A stretch of DNA of 64,000 nt, taken from assembly GCA_017614995.1 (NCBI GenBank), contig JAGAAX010000029.1, positions 62,001-126,000 of the forward strand, given 5' to 3'. The DNA comes from Spirochaetaceae bacterium (GTDB lineage Bacteria; Spirochaetota; Spirochaetia; Treponematales; Treponemataceae). A program made the position numbers and the translations under genes. Below, in pieces: positions 33,773-41,714 of the stretch. A model generated the notes under the pieces. That model did not search any database and was not told the origin of the DNA. It was given only the letters and a program-made list of their open reading frames with translations. Position 1 is the stretch's first letter. The number at the start of each line of letters is the position of its first letter.

Positions 33773-34882
33773 CTATCTGTCTGTGTAATTGCTCTTTATC
33801 CAGTTGGCGTATTCGCCACTTTTTACGTGTGCAATCCAATCAGCATTTGAAAGATACCATTTGACTGTTGCGCGCAAGCCTTCTTCAAAAGTATGTGCCT
33901 GCTTCCAGCCAAGTTCAGTCTTTAATTTATTGCAGTTGATTGCGTAGCGTCTGTCGTGTCCGGGGCGGTCTTTGACCCATTTAATTGTCTTTCTTATTTC
34001 ATTTGAGTCTTTGCCGGTTTCTTCTGCGACAATGTCGATGAGCTTTTCAATCAGCTTTATGTTCTGCCATTCGTTTTCGCCGCCGATGTTGTATTTTTCG
34101 CCTGTTCTGCCTTTGTTCATTATAGTCCAGACCGCGCTGTTGTGGTCTTCAACATACAGCCAGTCGCGTATGTTTTTGCCGTCGCCATAAACAGGCAGAT
34201 CTTTTCCGTCTACCATGTTTATAATCATTAACGGAAGAAGCTTTTCTGGAAACTGGAACGGACCATAGTTGTTTGAACAGTTCGACAATGTTGTAGGCAG
34301 CCCGAATGTATGCGAATATGAACTTACAAGATGGTCGCTTGAAGCTTTACTTGCAGAATATGGGCTTCTCGGGTCATAAGGTGTTGTTTCTTCAAAATAG
34401 CCTGTTTCGCCGAGCGAGCCGTAAACTTCATCTGTGCTTATGTGGTGAAAGAGCACGTCACTGCGCATTGTTCCATCTTGGTTCTTCCAGCTGTTACGCG
34501 CTGTGTCAAGCAGATTGAATGTTCCCAAAACATTTGTTCTTACAAAAGCTTCAGGTCCTAAAATACAGCGGTCAACGTGAGTTTCTGCGGCAAAATGTAC
34601 AACAGTATCAATTGCATATTCTTTAAAAATGCGGTTTACGGCTTCTTTGTCTGTAATGTCGGCGTGTTCAAAAATATATCTTGCCTTATCTTTTCCAAGT
34701 GCCTCTACACCAAATTTTGAATCAATGTCTTTAAGGCTTTCAAGATTTCCTGCATAGGTCAGTGCATCCATATTGATAATGCGGCCTGAAAAATCTGTCT
34801 TATTGAAAATATAGTGAATGAAATTTGAGCCGATAAAACCGGCTCCGCCAGTAACAAGTAAATTTTTAAGTAATCTTTTCAT
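33773..34882 (-). CDS. rfbB: dTDP-glucose 4,6-dehydratase
   Basis: Makes dTDP-4-keto-6-deoxyglucose, precursor of rhamnose and other surface sugars. It has NLLVTGGAGFIGSNFIHY (NAD loop), HFAAETHVDRCI, HHISTDEVYGSLGE (catalytic Asp/Glu), YSASKASSDHLV (catalytic Tyr/Lys), NCSNNYGPFQFPEKL and RDWLYVEDH. 369 residues, slightly longer than usual at the C-terminus. The rest of the rhamnose pathway is absent here. An AAGG site precedes the ATG. Confidence 0.94.
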   Translation of the reverse strand: MKRLLKNLLVTGGAGFIGSNFIHYIFNKTDFSGRIINMDALTYAGNLESLKDIDSKFGVEALGKDKARYIFEHADITDKEAVNRIFKEYAIDTVVHFAAETHVDRCILGPEAFVRTNVLGTFNLLDTARNSWKNQDGTMRSDVLFHHISTDEVYGSLGETGYFEETTPYDPRSPYSASKASSDHLVSSYSHTFGLPTTLSNCSNNYGPFQFPEKLLPLMIINMVDGKDLPVYGDGKNIRDWLYVEDHNSAVWTIMNKGRTGEKYNIGGENEWQNIKLIEKLIDIVAEETGKDSNEIRKTIKWVKDRPGHDRRYAINCNKLKTELGWKQAHTFEEGLRATVKWYLSNADWIAHVKSGEYANWIKSNYTDR

Positions 34883-34960
34883 ATTATAACCTTATCATAT
34901 AATTTGAAATCAGTCATTAGACCCATTCGGAAACTCGGTTAGTTTTCGAACACGTCTGTT

Positions 34961-35007
34961 TAAAATAAAAAACCGCAACTGGGTAAAGGAGTTGAAACCA
35001 GTTGCGG
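34961..35007 (-). terminator. Rho-independent terminator downstream of the RqcH gene
   Basis: Perfect 10-bp helix CCGCAACTGG (34973-34982) with CCAGTTGCGG (34998-35007), followed on the minus strand by TTTTTTATTTTA. Between it and the RqcH gene lie about 115 bases with a possible broken mini-gene. Confidence 0.85.
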
Positions 35008-35122
35008 GCTTAATCAAAAATAACATTTGTACCTTTCTTGCTTGCAATTACACCATGATAAACACCAGCGGATAAAAAGGTTACAAAAAAATTTTAATTT
35101 TTTTCATTTTTTTGGAGATTTT

Positions 35123-36595
35123 TTAAATCAATAATGTTCCTTCTTTTTGCTGCATTTCAATGCGCTTAAGACGCTCTTTATCAAGGGTTATAGAAAGATT
35201 CTTTTCGTTAGACGGAAGCACTGTGCCCTTCGGCGCGTTTTTTGCCCGGCGCAAATGCTTGACCTGCGTATAATACAAATCGCCTTTGCCGTCTTTTCTT
35301 CCCTTTGAGTAGAAAAGGGCAAGATTGCCTGCGTCTAAAAGCGTGTCTAAAGGCACAGATTTGCCGTTCTGGTTTTTGATGAATACATAGCCGCCCGGCC
35401 AGTCTCTTGCATGAAGCCACCAGTCCTGGCCTTTTACATGACGCCGTAAAAGCTCGTCGTTTTCTGATGCCGTTCTGCCAACCAGAATGTGCCAGCCGTT
35501 TATGGTAAAATCTAAACCCGGGTGCTTTTTCTCGATTTTTTGGCGCGGCGTGTTCTGCTTGTGCATTTTCTGCTGAATTACGAGCGGGTCTTTTTCAGCA
35601 AGCAACTGCTCATAGTCTGCCTGCAATTTTGCAAGCTCAGACTTTGAGACTTTTATGTCGTATTCAAGCTCTTCCAAACCTGAAACTGCTTTTTTATAGC
35701 GCTCGTAGAAAAGCTGGGCATTTTCCTGAGCCTTTTTCTTTGGGTCTATAAAAATTTTGACTGTGCTGCCTGTGTCGTAGTCTTCGCACTCAATAAAGTT
35801 TTTGCCTTCTCCGGCGGCTTTTTCTATAAGATAGCCGTATGTCAAAAGCAAATCGCCCTGATGTTTCCACTGCTCTGCATTGAGAAAGCTTTTGCGCTTT
35901 GCTTCAAGCTTGTCAATTGCCGCCTGTAACCGCGTTGAGCGTGCATTGAACTGCTTTTCTGCCTGCTGAAGAAGAGAAGCTCTTGAAAGCGTGTCTGCGT
36001 GTTCGGTGTACCAAAGCTCGATTTTTTGGTTGAACGAAAGGTTTTCGCTGTTTTCAAGCTCTTCAAAGCCGCGCACTTCAAATATCTTTTTGTTTTGCTG
36101 TGCGCCAGCGGCTTTAATTTCAGGCTTATAAAAGCCGTCTGTAATTTCGTTCTTTTTTGGGCGGCGGAAAAATACGTCGAGGATGCGCTCTTCGCCTTTT
36201 TCATTTGTTTCAAGCGGGTTTGTTACGATGATGTTTGCGGCATTGCTCCACAGGCGGATGTACATGTTGAACAAGTCTTCGCCATGTGAAAGCTCGAATT
36301 TTATTATGCGCTCCTGCTCAATTTGAGCGGCTTTGTTTATTCTTGAGCCTTTAATTTTTGAGCGCAAGAATTCCATAAAGCGCAGTGGTTTGTCATTTCT
36401 CGGGATTTTTTTCCGTGTTGTGTGCAGACGGCACGCGCCTGGTGCAAGGCAGACAAGCAGCGTCTGCGATTCACCCTGGCCGTAAAGGTAAAAGGCGATG
36501 CTGTCAAATGTCGGCTGCACAATCTGCTGAATAAAAGTGCCTTCAAGTGTGAGTTCGTTTAGAATAGCGTCAATTTCTTTGCAATTTAAGGACAT
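35123..36595 (-). CDS. rqcH: NFACT-family ribosome quality control protein (RqcH/FbpA-like)
   Basis: Likely binds obstructed 50S subunits and adds C-terminal alanine tails to stalled peptides. An NFACT-N domain (residues 1-200), a long coiled coil (about 210-350) and an NFACT-R/DUF814 domain (HPGLDFTINGWHILVGRTAS to YYTQVKHLRRAKN). 490 residues; family members are commonly about 570, so the middle is short. The Asp-Arg pair that B. subtilis RqcH needs (D97/R98) appears as Glu-Arg at 95-96 (IEQERIIKF). Earlier literature calls relatives fibronectin-binding proteins. Confidence 0.88.
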   Translation of the reverse strand: MSLNCKEIDAILNELTLEGTFIQQIVQPTFDSIAFYLYGQGESQTLLVCLAPGACRLHTTRKKIPRNDKPLRFMEFLRSKIKGSRINKAAQIEQERIIKFELSHGEDLFNMYIRLWSNAANIIVTNPLETNEKGEERILDVFFRRPKKNEITDGFYKPEIKAAGAQQNKKIFEVRGFEELENSENLSFNQKIELWYTEHADTLSRASLLQQAEKQFNARSTRLQAAIDKLEAKRKSFLNAEQWKHQGDLLLTYGYLIEKAAGEGKNFIECEDYDTGSTVKIFIDPKKKAQENAQLFYERYKKAVSGLEELEYDIKVSKSELAKLQADYEQLLAEKDPLVIQQKMHKQNTPRQKIEKKHPGLDFTINGWHILVGRTASENDELLRRHVKGQDWWLHARDWPGGYVFIKNQNGKSVPLDTLLDAGNLALFYSKGRKDGKGDLYYTQVKHLRRAKNAPKGTVLPSNEKNLSITLDKERLKRIEMQQKEGTLLI

Positions 36596-36738
36596 GACCT
36601 AATAATAGTTGATTTTATTCTTTTAGAAAAGCTTCGATAAAGCTTAAGACATACTAATTTTTCACCGATGATAAAACGAAGAAGTACTAATCTAAAAAGT
36701 ACTTTTGGCAAGAGTGTGACAAAAAGACGCATTTCGCC

Positions 36739-36767
36739 TTGTTATTTCGTTTTTTAAGGGATAGAAT
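36739..36767 (+). promoter_or_regulatory. Putative promoter of the FlcA-like gene
   Basis: TTGTTA (36739), 17-base spacer, TAGAAT (36762). The predicted transcript start falls within a few bases of the ATG at 36776, so the mRNA may be nearly leaderless; no ribosome site sits at normal spacing. Confidence 0.45.
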
Positions 36768-36775
36768 CAGATAAT

Positions 36776-39700
36776 ATGCCCGGATTAAATCAGCTTAAGA
36801 ATTTTGTTAATAATCTACAATCGTTAGGTAACGAAGCCTCTGTTCGCGCTGCACGCGGAGAAACTCTCCGTACGTTGCCTTTCCCTGAAAATGCTTCAGA
36901 AGCAGACGACTCAGAAGATTTTCTCTATGGCTTGCCTGTAAAAGAAGAGGAAACAGAAGCCGCTTCTACAGACACTCCTGCCGATGCTTCATCTGATGCT
37001 CCGGCTGAGTCTGCATCTGTTCCGACAACATCTGACGGCGAAATAGACATTGACGCGCTTTTAAATACAAATATAGACGGTTCTGTTGATACACAAAATG
37101 CACCGGCCGCTTCTGAGCCTGCGCCGCAAGAAACTGCACCAGAGCAGAGCGCACCGGCAGAAACTTCGGCTGAAGCTTCTGCACCAGATTTGCCGGATTT
37201 CGGCGATTTGCCTGACGTAAACGAAGAGCCTGTTGTAGAATCTTTTGATGCGTCTGCTTCAAGTGACGCACCTGCTTCAAGCACAAATGACGATTTTGAA
37301 ATGCCTTCATTTGACGGCATTGACGGTATAGATGACACCGCCGGAATTGCTGCCGGTTCAACCGACGACGCAGCAGCTTCAACTGATTTTGAGCTGCCTG
37401 ACTTTGACGGCATAGAAACTGATTCTTCTACAGCCGCAGATACCGGCTCTTCTGACAGCGATTTTGACCTGCCTGATTTTGGTGATTTGCCGTCTCAAGA
37501 CATAACTTCAGATAACGGAGTTTCTGCACAGGCAGACGCTTCTTCTGTTGCTGATGATTTTGAGATGCCTGATTTCGGCTCAGATTTTTCTGTTGACGAT
37601 ACACCGGCACCGGCTGAAACAGAAGCCGCAAAGCCTGCTGATACAGGCTCTTCATCACTTCCAGATTTTTCTCTTGATTCAGATTCGCTTGACTTGCCGG
37701 ACTTTGACCTTGACGACCAGAACAATTCAGCTAAAGGTACTGATGAAACTCCGGGCGTAAACATGAATCTTGACAGCGCAGCACCTTCTGCTGATTTTGA
37801 CATGCCTGACTTTGGCGGAAGCGATGCAGCCGGTTCATCTGCTGATGCCGCTTCTGAAACTTCAGCAGATGAAACTGCAAAAGACGATTTTGCAATAGAC
37901 GGCTTAGGCGCAGACGAGGCAGAAGAAGCTGACGATGAATTCAGTATTCCTGGCTTCTCTGATGTAACTGAAATTGTCGAGCCTAAAAAGAAGAAGTCTC
38001 TTTCAGCTATTCCAGAAGAAAAGGTTGAAAGCAATCAGTTTACTAATGCTGAATATCAGAAATTTATAGAGAACTTAAACTACTATCCGTTAAACCTCCG
38101 TGTTGAAATTGAAAACATTATTGTAGAAGACCAGTTTAACGAAGAAGAGAACCTTAAGCTTATCCGCATGGTTATTAAAAAGGTGCCTGTACGTCAGCTT
38201 GCAAACCATGTCGGAAAAATGGTTGACAAGGTTATCGAAGTTCCGCGCAACTACGAAAAACGCACTGCCGCCCAGTACGAAGCTTACAAGCAGTCTACAG
38301 AATATCAGCTCAAAAACAGGATTATTCCGTTTATTGCAGCCTGTCTTGCTATTGCTATTCTGGCAGCTTCTACATTCTTCCTCGGCAAGACATTTGTCTA
38401 TGAACCGGTTCGTGCTGAAATACTCTATAAAGAAGGCTATACACTTCTTGAAGGTGAATATTATCCGCTGTCTGAAGAAAAATTCATTGCGGCGGCAAAC
38501 TACAAGAAAAAGAAAGCATGGTTCTTTAAATATGCACGCGGCTACCGCGAGAAACGCCAGTATGAGCGCGCAAGCCAGATGTATAAATGGATATTGTTCT
38601 ACTTCCCGAAAGACAAGCAGGGCGGCCTTGAATATGCAGAAATGAAGCTTTATGACGAGCTTAAATATGCTGAGGCAGAAGAGATTGTCCGCAGAGACGT
38701 GCTCGACAAATTCATTAATGACCCTGATGCAATGCTTCTGCTTGGTGATATTTATCTTGAATGGGCTTGCAACGAAGACCCAAGCAAGTTTGAGCTTGCG
38801 CGCGCTCAATATGAGACGGTTCTCGACATATACGGTCAGTCTGACAAGTATCTTGCAAAGATGCTGCGCTACTATATCCGCACAGACAATTTGCGCGAGG
38901 TTCTTCCGTTAAAGAACTATTTCTACCCGGATAAGAAGACAGGACCTAAGAAGATAAAGGCTTTGAGTGCGCCTGATATTCTTGAATTGAGCCGTTATCT
39001 GCTTGATAAGCTCTATGGCGAGCTGACACCGGCAGAAGAATACCTCCGCTCTTATATTGAAGATGTACGTGCTTTGCTTGAGCGCGCAATTGTTGCTGAC
39101 CCGACAGTGCCTGAAGCTTATTACAATTATGCGCGCTACTTTATTTATACGGCTGACATCTCGAAAGCACAGGCTCAGCTTGAACATGCACTTGACGTAT
39201 TTGCAAAGGCAAAAGTCAGAACAAAAGAACGCATTCTCAAATATATTGATACATACCGTCTTCTTGGTGAGTTGTATACAGATCAGCAGGAATACTTGAA
39301 GGCTGAAGAAGTTTATGTAGCCGGTATTTCGCTTTTTGAATCAGAAAAAGATGCAAGCAGTCTTAATGCTGGAAAAGAAATCGGTCTTTTGTATGCTGAT
39401 ATGGCTGACCTTGATTACTTTATTTCAGGCGATAATGACAATGCTTTGAGAAATTATCTTCATGCTGTTGAATATGACAATGATACTTCGTCAATCCGCT
39501 ATAGAATTGGTTATATTCAGTACGGCAAGAAGCAGTATCTTGATGCACTTGGCGCATTTATTGCTTCATCTGAAGAAAACGGCAACGATCTGCACCTTCT
39601 GCTTTCGCTTGCAAACACATTGTCTTTGCGCGACGACAACTTTGCCGCACAGGGCTATTACCAGCGTTTTGTTGATGAATTTGCAAAAGTTAAAGCGCAG

Positions 39701-40054
39701 AAAGGTCTGATGTTCCCACAGGTTCAGGCTGAAGATGCTGACCTTGTTGATACTTACATGAAAGCTACCAACAACTTTGGTGTAACGCTCGGCAAGCTTG
39801 CCTTCCGTACAGGCGACAGTAACCAAAACGCACTTGCAATGGTTTATATGGCAGAATCAATGCGTGCATGGGATGCGCTAACACGAAACCAGGAGACTTT
39901 GGTTCGTCTTGACGGCAGCAACCTTGCAGCACAGAATATGCAGTATCTGCGTTATCCTATAAGTCCTTTTGAACCTGCTTTGTACTTTGACATTCCAAGA
40001 ACATTGCAGAATGAAAAAGTACTGACTCAGCCGGCACTGAAAACTCCAAGATAA
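36776..40054 (+). CDS. flcA: Large TPR membrane protein, probable periplasmic flagellar collar protein
   Basis: 1092 residues. An N-terminal helix (LNQLKNFVNNLQSLGNEA), an acidic Ala/Ser/Asp/Thr-rich region (about 40-400) with at least five copies of a DF(E/D)xPDF(D/G) motif, a conserved helical part, one membrane span at about 515-538, then some 550 periplasmic residues of TPR-like helices (YNYARYFIYTADISKAQAQL, and others). The layout resembles BB0236/FlcA, which builds the Borrelia flagellar motor collar, but with a far longer acidic head. The symbol is by resemblance and uncertain. No flagellar neighbours in the window. Confidence 0.65.
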   Translation: MPGLNQLKNFVNNLQSLGNEASVRAARGETLRTLPFPENASEADDSEDFLYGLPVKEEETEAASTDTPADASSDAPAESASVPTTSDGEIDIDALLNTNIDGSVDTQNAPAASEPAPQETAPEQSAPAETSAEASAPDLPDFGDLPDVNEEPVVESFDASASSDAPASSTNDDFEMPSFDGIDGIDDTAGIAAGSTDDAAASTDFELPDFDGIETDSSTAADTGSSDSDFDLPDFGDLPSQDITSDNGVSAQADASSVADDFEMPDFGSDFSVDDTPAPAETEAAKPADTGSSSLPDFSLDSDSLDLPDFDLDDQNNSAKGTDETPGVNMNLDSAAPSADFDMPDFGGSDAAGSSADAASETSADETAKDDFAIDGLGADEAEEADDEFSIPGFSDVTEIVEPKKKKSLSAIPEEKVESNQFTNAEYQKFIENLNYYPLNLRVEIENIIVEDQFNEEENLKLIRMVIKKVPVRQLANHVGKMVDKVIEVPRNYEKRTAAQYEAYKQSTEYQLKNRIIPFIAACLAIAILAASTFFLGKTFVYEPVRAEILYKEGYTLLEGEYYPLSEEKFIAAANYKKKKAWFFKYARGYREKRQYERASQMYKWILFYFPKDKQGGLEYAEMKLYDELKYAEAEEIVRRDVLDKFINDPDAMLLLGDIYLEWACNEDPSKFELARAQYETVLDIYGQSDKYLAKMLRYYIRTDNLREVLPLKNYFYPDKKTGPKKIKALSAPDILELSRYLLDKLYGELTPAEEYLRSYIEDVRALLERAIVADPTVPEAYYNYARYFIYTADISKAQAQLEHALDVFAKAKVRTKERILKYIDTYRLLGELYTDQQEYLKAEEVYVAGISLFESEKDASSLNAGKEIGLLYADMADLDYFISGDNDNALRNYLHAVEYDNDTSSIRYRIGYIQYGKKQYLDALGAFIASSEENGNDLHLLLSLANTLSLRDDNFAAQGYYQRFVDEFAKVKAQKGLMFPQVQAEDADLVDTYMKATNNFGVTLGKLAFRTGDSNQNALAMVYMAESMRAWDALTRNQETLVRLDGSNLAAQNMQYLRYPISPFEPALYFDIPRTLQNEKVLTQPALKTPR

Positions 40055-40085
40055 TGCAGAAAAACTTGTGGTTGTCTAGAAAAAT

Positions 40086-40157
40086 TGTCATGCTGAACTT
40101 GTTTCAGCATCTACACTGTAGTTAATGCAGAGATTCCGAATCAAGTTCGGAATGACA
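40086..40157. repeat. 72-bp dispersed element, copy 2
   Basis: Same length and ends (TGTCATGCTGAA..CGGAATGACA) as 13669-13740, with inner hairpins CTGAActtgtTTCAG and TTCCGAAtcaAGTTCGGAA. It lies downstream of the FlcA-like gene, again right after a long plus-strand gene. Confidence 0.85.
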
Positions 40158-40220
40158 ATACGATTTATTCTTTTTTGGACAGCCCCAATTCATTTTGTTT
40201 TGCTTATACAGGAGATTTGA

Positions 40221-40922
40221 ATGGTACGAACGACTACCGACATGAACAATGCTGTTGGCGCAGCTTCTTTGTCCGGTGTTCCTGCTGTTGAAACAGGTCT
40301 CTGTAAAGAGCACATGATGCACAGACGCGGCATTTTGATGAGAAGCCGCGTCATTTCTCTCCGCAAAGAAATATTCAGAAAATCAATTCATTTGTGCACA
40401 GCTTTTGTGCCGCTTATGCTTCATTATTTGTATGGTCTTACGATTGCAGGCTTGTTTTCGGTGCTTGCCGTTTACATAATCTCTGAAATTTTAAGGCTTA
40501 ACGGCAGAAATGTTCCTGTTTTTTCGGCAATAACTGAAGCTGCTGCAAGAAAGCGCGACGAAAACCGCTTTGTTCTCGGTCCTGTAACTTTGTGCTGCGG
40601 CGTTTTGGTTTCAGCCTTGTTCTTTAACGAAACAGCAGCCGCTGTCGGCATAATCGGGCTTGCGGCAGGCGACGGCTTGGCAAGTCTTTTCGGCAAAATG
40701 TTCGGCGAGGTGAAAATTCCGTTTACCGGCGGAAAATCTGTCGTCGGCAGTCTTTCGTGCTTTGGCGTAATATTTCTGCTCTCAAGTCTTATTACAAACA
40801 ACACTGCGGCTGGTCTTGTCTGCGGTTTTGCCGGCATGTTCGCCGAAATGCTTCCTCTAAAAGATTTTGACAATCTCCTCATTCCAGTCGTTTTGTCAGC
40901 AATAGTACAATTCTGCTTCTAG
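40221..40922 (+). CDS. Dolichol/phytol-kinase-like membrane protein (CTP-dependent lipid kinase family)
   Basis: A soluble N-terminus of about 45 residues followed by six or so membrane spans. The family motifs are GLAAGDGLASLFGKMFGE and TGGKSVVGSLSCF, as in the cytidylyltransferase/phytol-kinase/Dgk1 group that phosphorylates lipid alcohols or diacylglycerol with CTP. The lipid substrate cannot be read. The ATG at 40221 follows a GGAG site. It stands alone ahead of the pur operon, which has its own promoter. Confidence 0.82.
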   Translation: MVRTTTDMNNAVGAASLSGVPAVETGLCKEHMMHRRGILMRSRVISLRKEIFRKSIHLCTAFVPLMLHYLYGLTIAGLFSVLAVYIISEILRLNGRNVPVFSAITEAAARKRDENRFVLGPVTLCCGVLVSALFFNETAAAVGIIGLAAGDGLASLFGKMFGEVKIPFTGGKSVVGSLSCFGVIFLLSSLITNNTAAGLVCGFAGMFAEMLPLKDFDNLLIPVVLSAIVQFCF

Positions 40923-40951
40923 TTCAAGCAGAGCTTGCGGAATAGACCCAC

Positions 40952-40980
40952 TTGAGTATTATGCTTGTTTGTGATATATT
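40952..40980 (+). promoter_or_regulatory. Promoter of the pur operon
   Basis: TTGAGT (40952), 17-base spacer, TATATT (40975). It puts the transcript start at about 40987, exactly at the 5' edge of the purine riboswitch. Confidence 0.7.
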
Positions 40981-40987
40981 CCGTTAT

Positions 40988-41091
40988 CGACGGCTCATAT
41001 AATCTTATTAAAGGTAGGTTTTCTTCTCTCCTCATTCCTGCCTGGGAATAAGAGTTTCTACCTGGCTTCCCTAAAGCCGGACTATGAGTCG
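40988..41091 (+). promoter_or_regulatory. Purine (guanine-class) riboswitch with enlarged L2
   Basis: P1: CTCATA..TATGAG, with outer CGAC/TCG pairs. Junction strings TATAAT, AGTTTCTACC and GGACTATG match the purine aptamer. P2 is TCTTATT/AATAAGA; P3 is TGGCTT..AAGCCG. The nucleotide equal to position 74 is C (GACTATG), which specifies guanine/hypoxanthine rather than adenine. The L2 loop is about 36 nt, with an extra helix GGTAGG/CCTGCC before the conserved GG. It would switch off purE-purM-purN when guanine is plentiful. The expression platform is not clear; a T7 run follows at 41094-41101. Confidence 0.88.
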
Positions 41092-41157
41092 CACCTTTTT
41101 TTGCGCTCGTGCAAAAGCCGCCGATTAAATTCGAATTTATGGTTTATGGGGTGTTGC

Positions 41158-41670
41158 ATGAAAGTTGCTGTCTTTTTTGGCTCAAAATCAGATACAGAAA
41201 CTATGAAAAAAGCTTCGGCTGTACTCAAAGAATTCGGAGTAGAGTATGAAGCTTTTATTTTGTCGGCTCACCGTTCTGGTGAATTGCTTGCACAGACTGT
41301 AAAAACAGTTGAAGAGCATGGCGCGGAAGTTATTATTGCCGGTGCTGGGCTTGCGGCTCATCTGCCGGGCGTAATTGCGTCCATGACGGTTCTGCCTGTT
41401 ATCGGAATTCCGCTTGAGTGCATGAGTGCCGACGCAAAAGGCCGCTCTTCTAACGGTCTTGGCGGAATGGACGCTCTGCTTTCGATTGTGCAGATGCCGC
41501 GCCAGATACCTGTTGCGACAGTGGGCATAAACAATGCCGCAAACGCAGCTTATCTTGCACTTGAAATTCTTGCTGTAAAAAACCCTGAACTTAAGAAAAA
41601 GCTTGTAGAGTTCCGCAAAAAGCTTGCTGAAGAATCTGCTGAAAACGGTGGCAGAGGCGTTGAGCTCTAA
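41158..41670 (+). CDS. purE: N5-carboxyaminoimidazole ribonucleotide mutase (class I PurE)
   Basis: Purine synthesis enzyme producing CAIR. It opens VAVFFGSKSDTETMKKA (phosphate loop), ILSAHRSGELL, AGAGLAAHLPGVIASMTV and GIPLECMSADAKG. These fit class I PurE, which works with PurK; no purK is seen nearby. From memory, T. denticola instead has a class II AIR carboxylase, so the two treponemes would differ. 170 residues. The ATG at 41158 with GGGGTG before it is used. First gene after the riboswitch. Confidence 0.92.
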   Translation: MKVAVFFGSKSDTETMKKASAVLKEFGVEYEAFILSAHRSGELLAQTVKTVEEHGAEVIIAGAGLAAHLPGVIASMTVLPVIGIPLECMSADAKGRSSNGLGGMDALLSIVQMPRQIPVATVGINNAANAAYLALEILAVKNPELKKKLVEFRKKLAEESAENGGRGVEL

Positions 41671-41714
41671 CAGTTTCAATTAAACATATAATTAAACATA
41701 TATTAGGAGAACTT

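Noticed and set aside
35010-35107. Annotating the short minus-strand reading frame as a gene
   Set aside because: It needs a one-base frameshift, has no ribosome site and no recognisable family; kept only as an observation.
36925-38034. Long antisense reading frames across the acidic head of the FlcA-like gene
   Set aside because: They are Ser/Lys/Gln-rich mirror images of the biased coding strand, with no ribosome sites.
41094-41125. A classical intrinsic terminator as the riboswitch expression platform
   Set aside because: A T7 run is present, but I could not draw a strong hairpin ending in it; GCAC/GTGC lies across the run, so the mechanism is left open.
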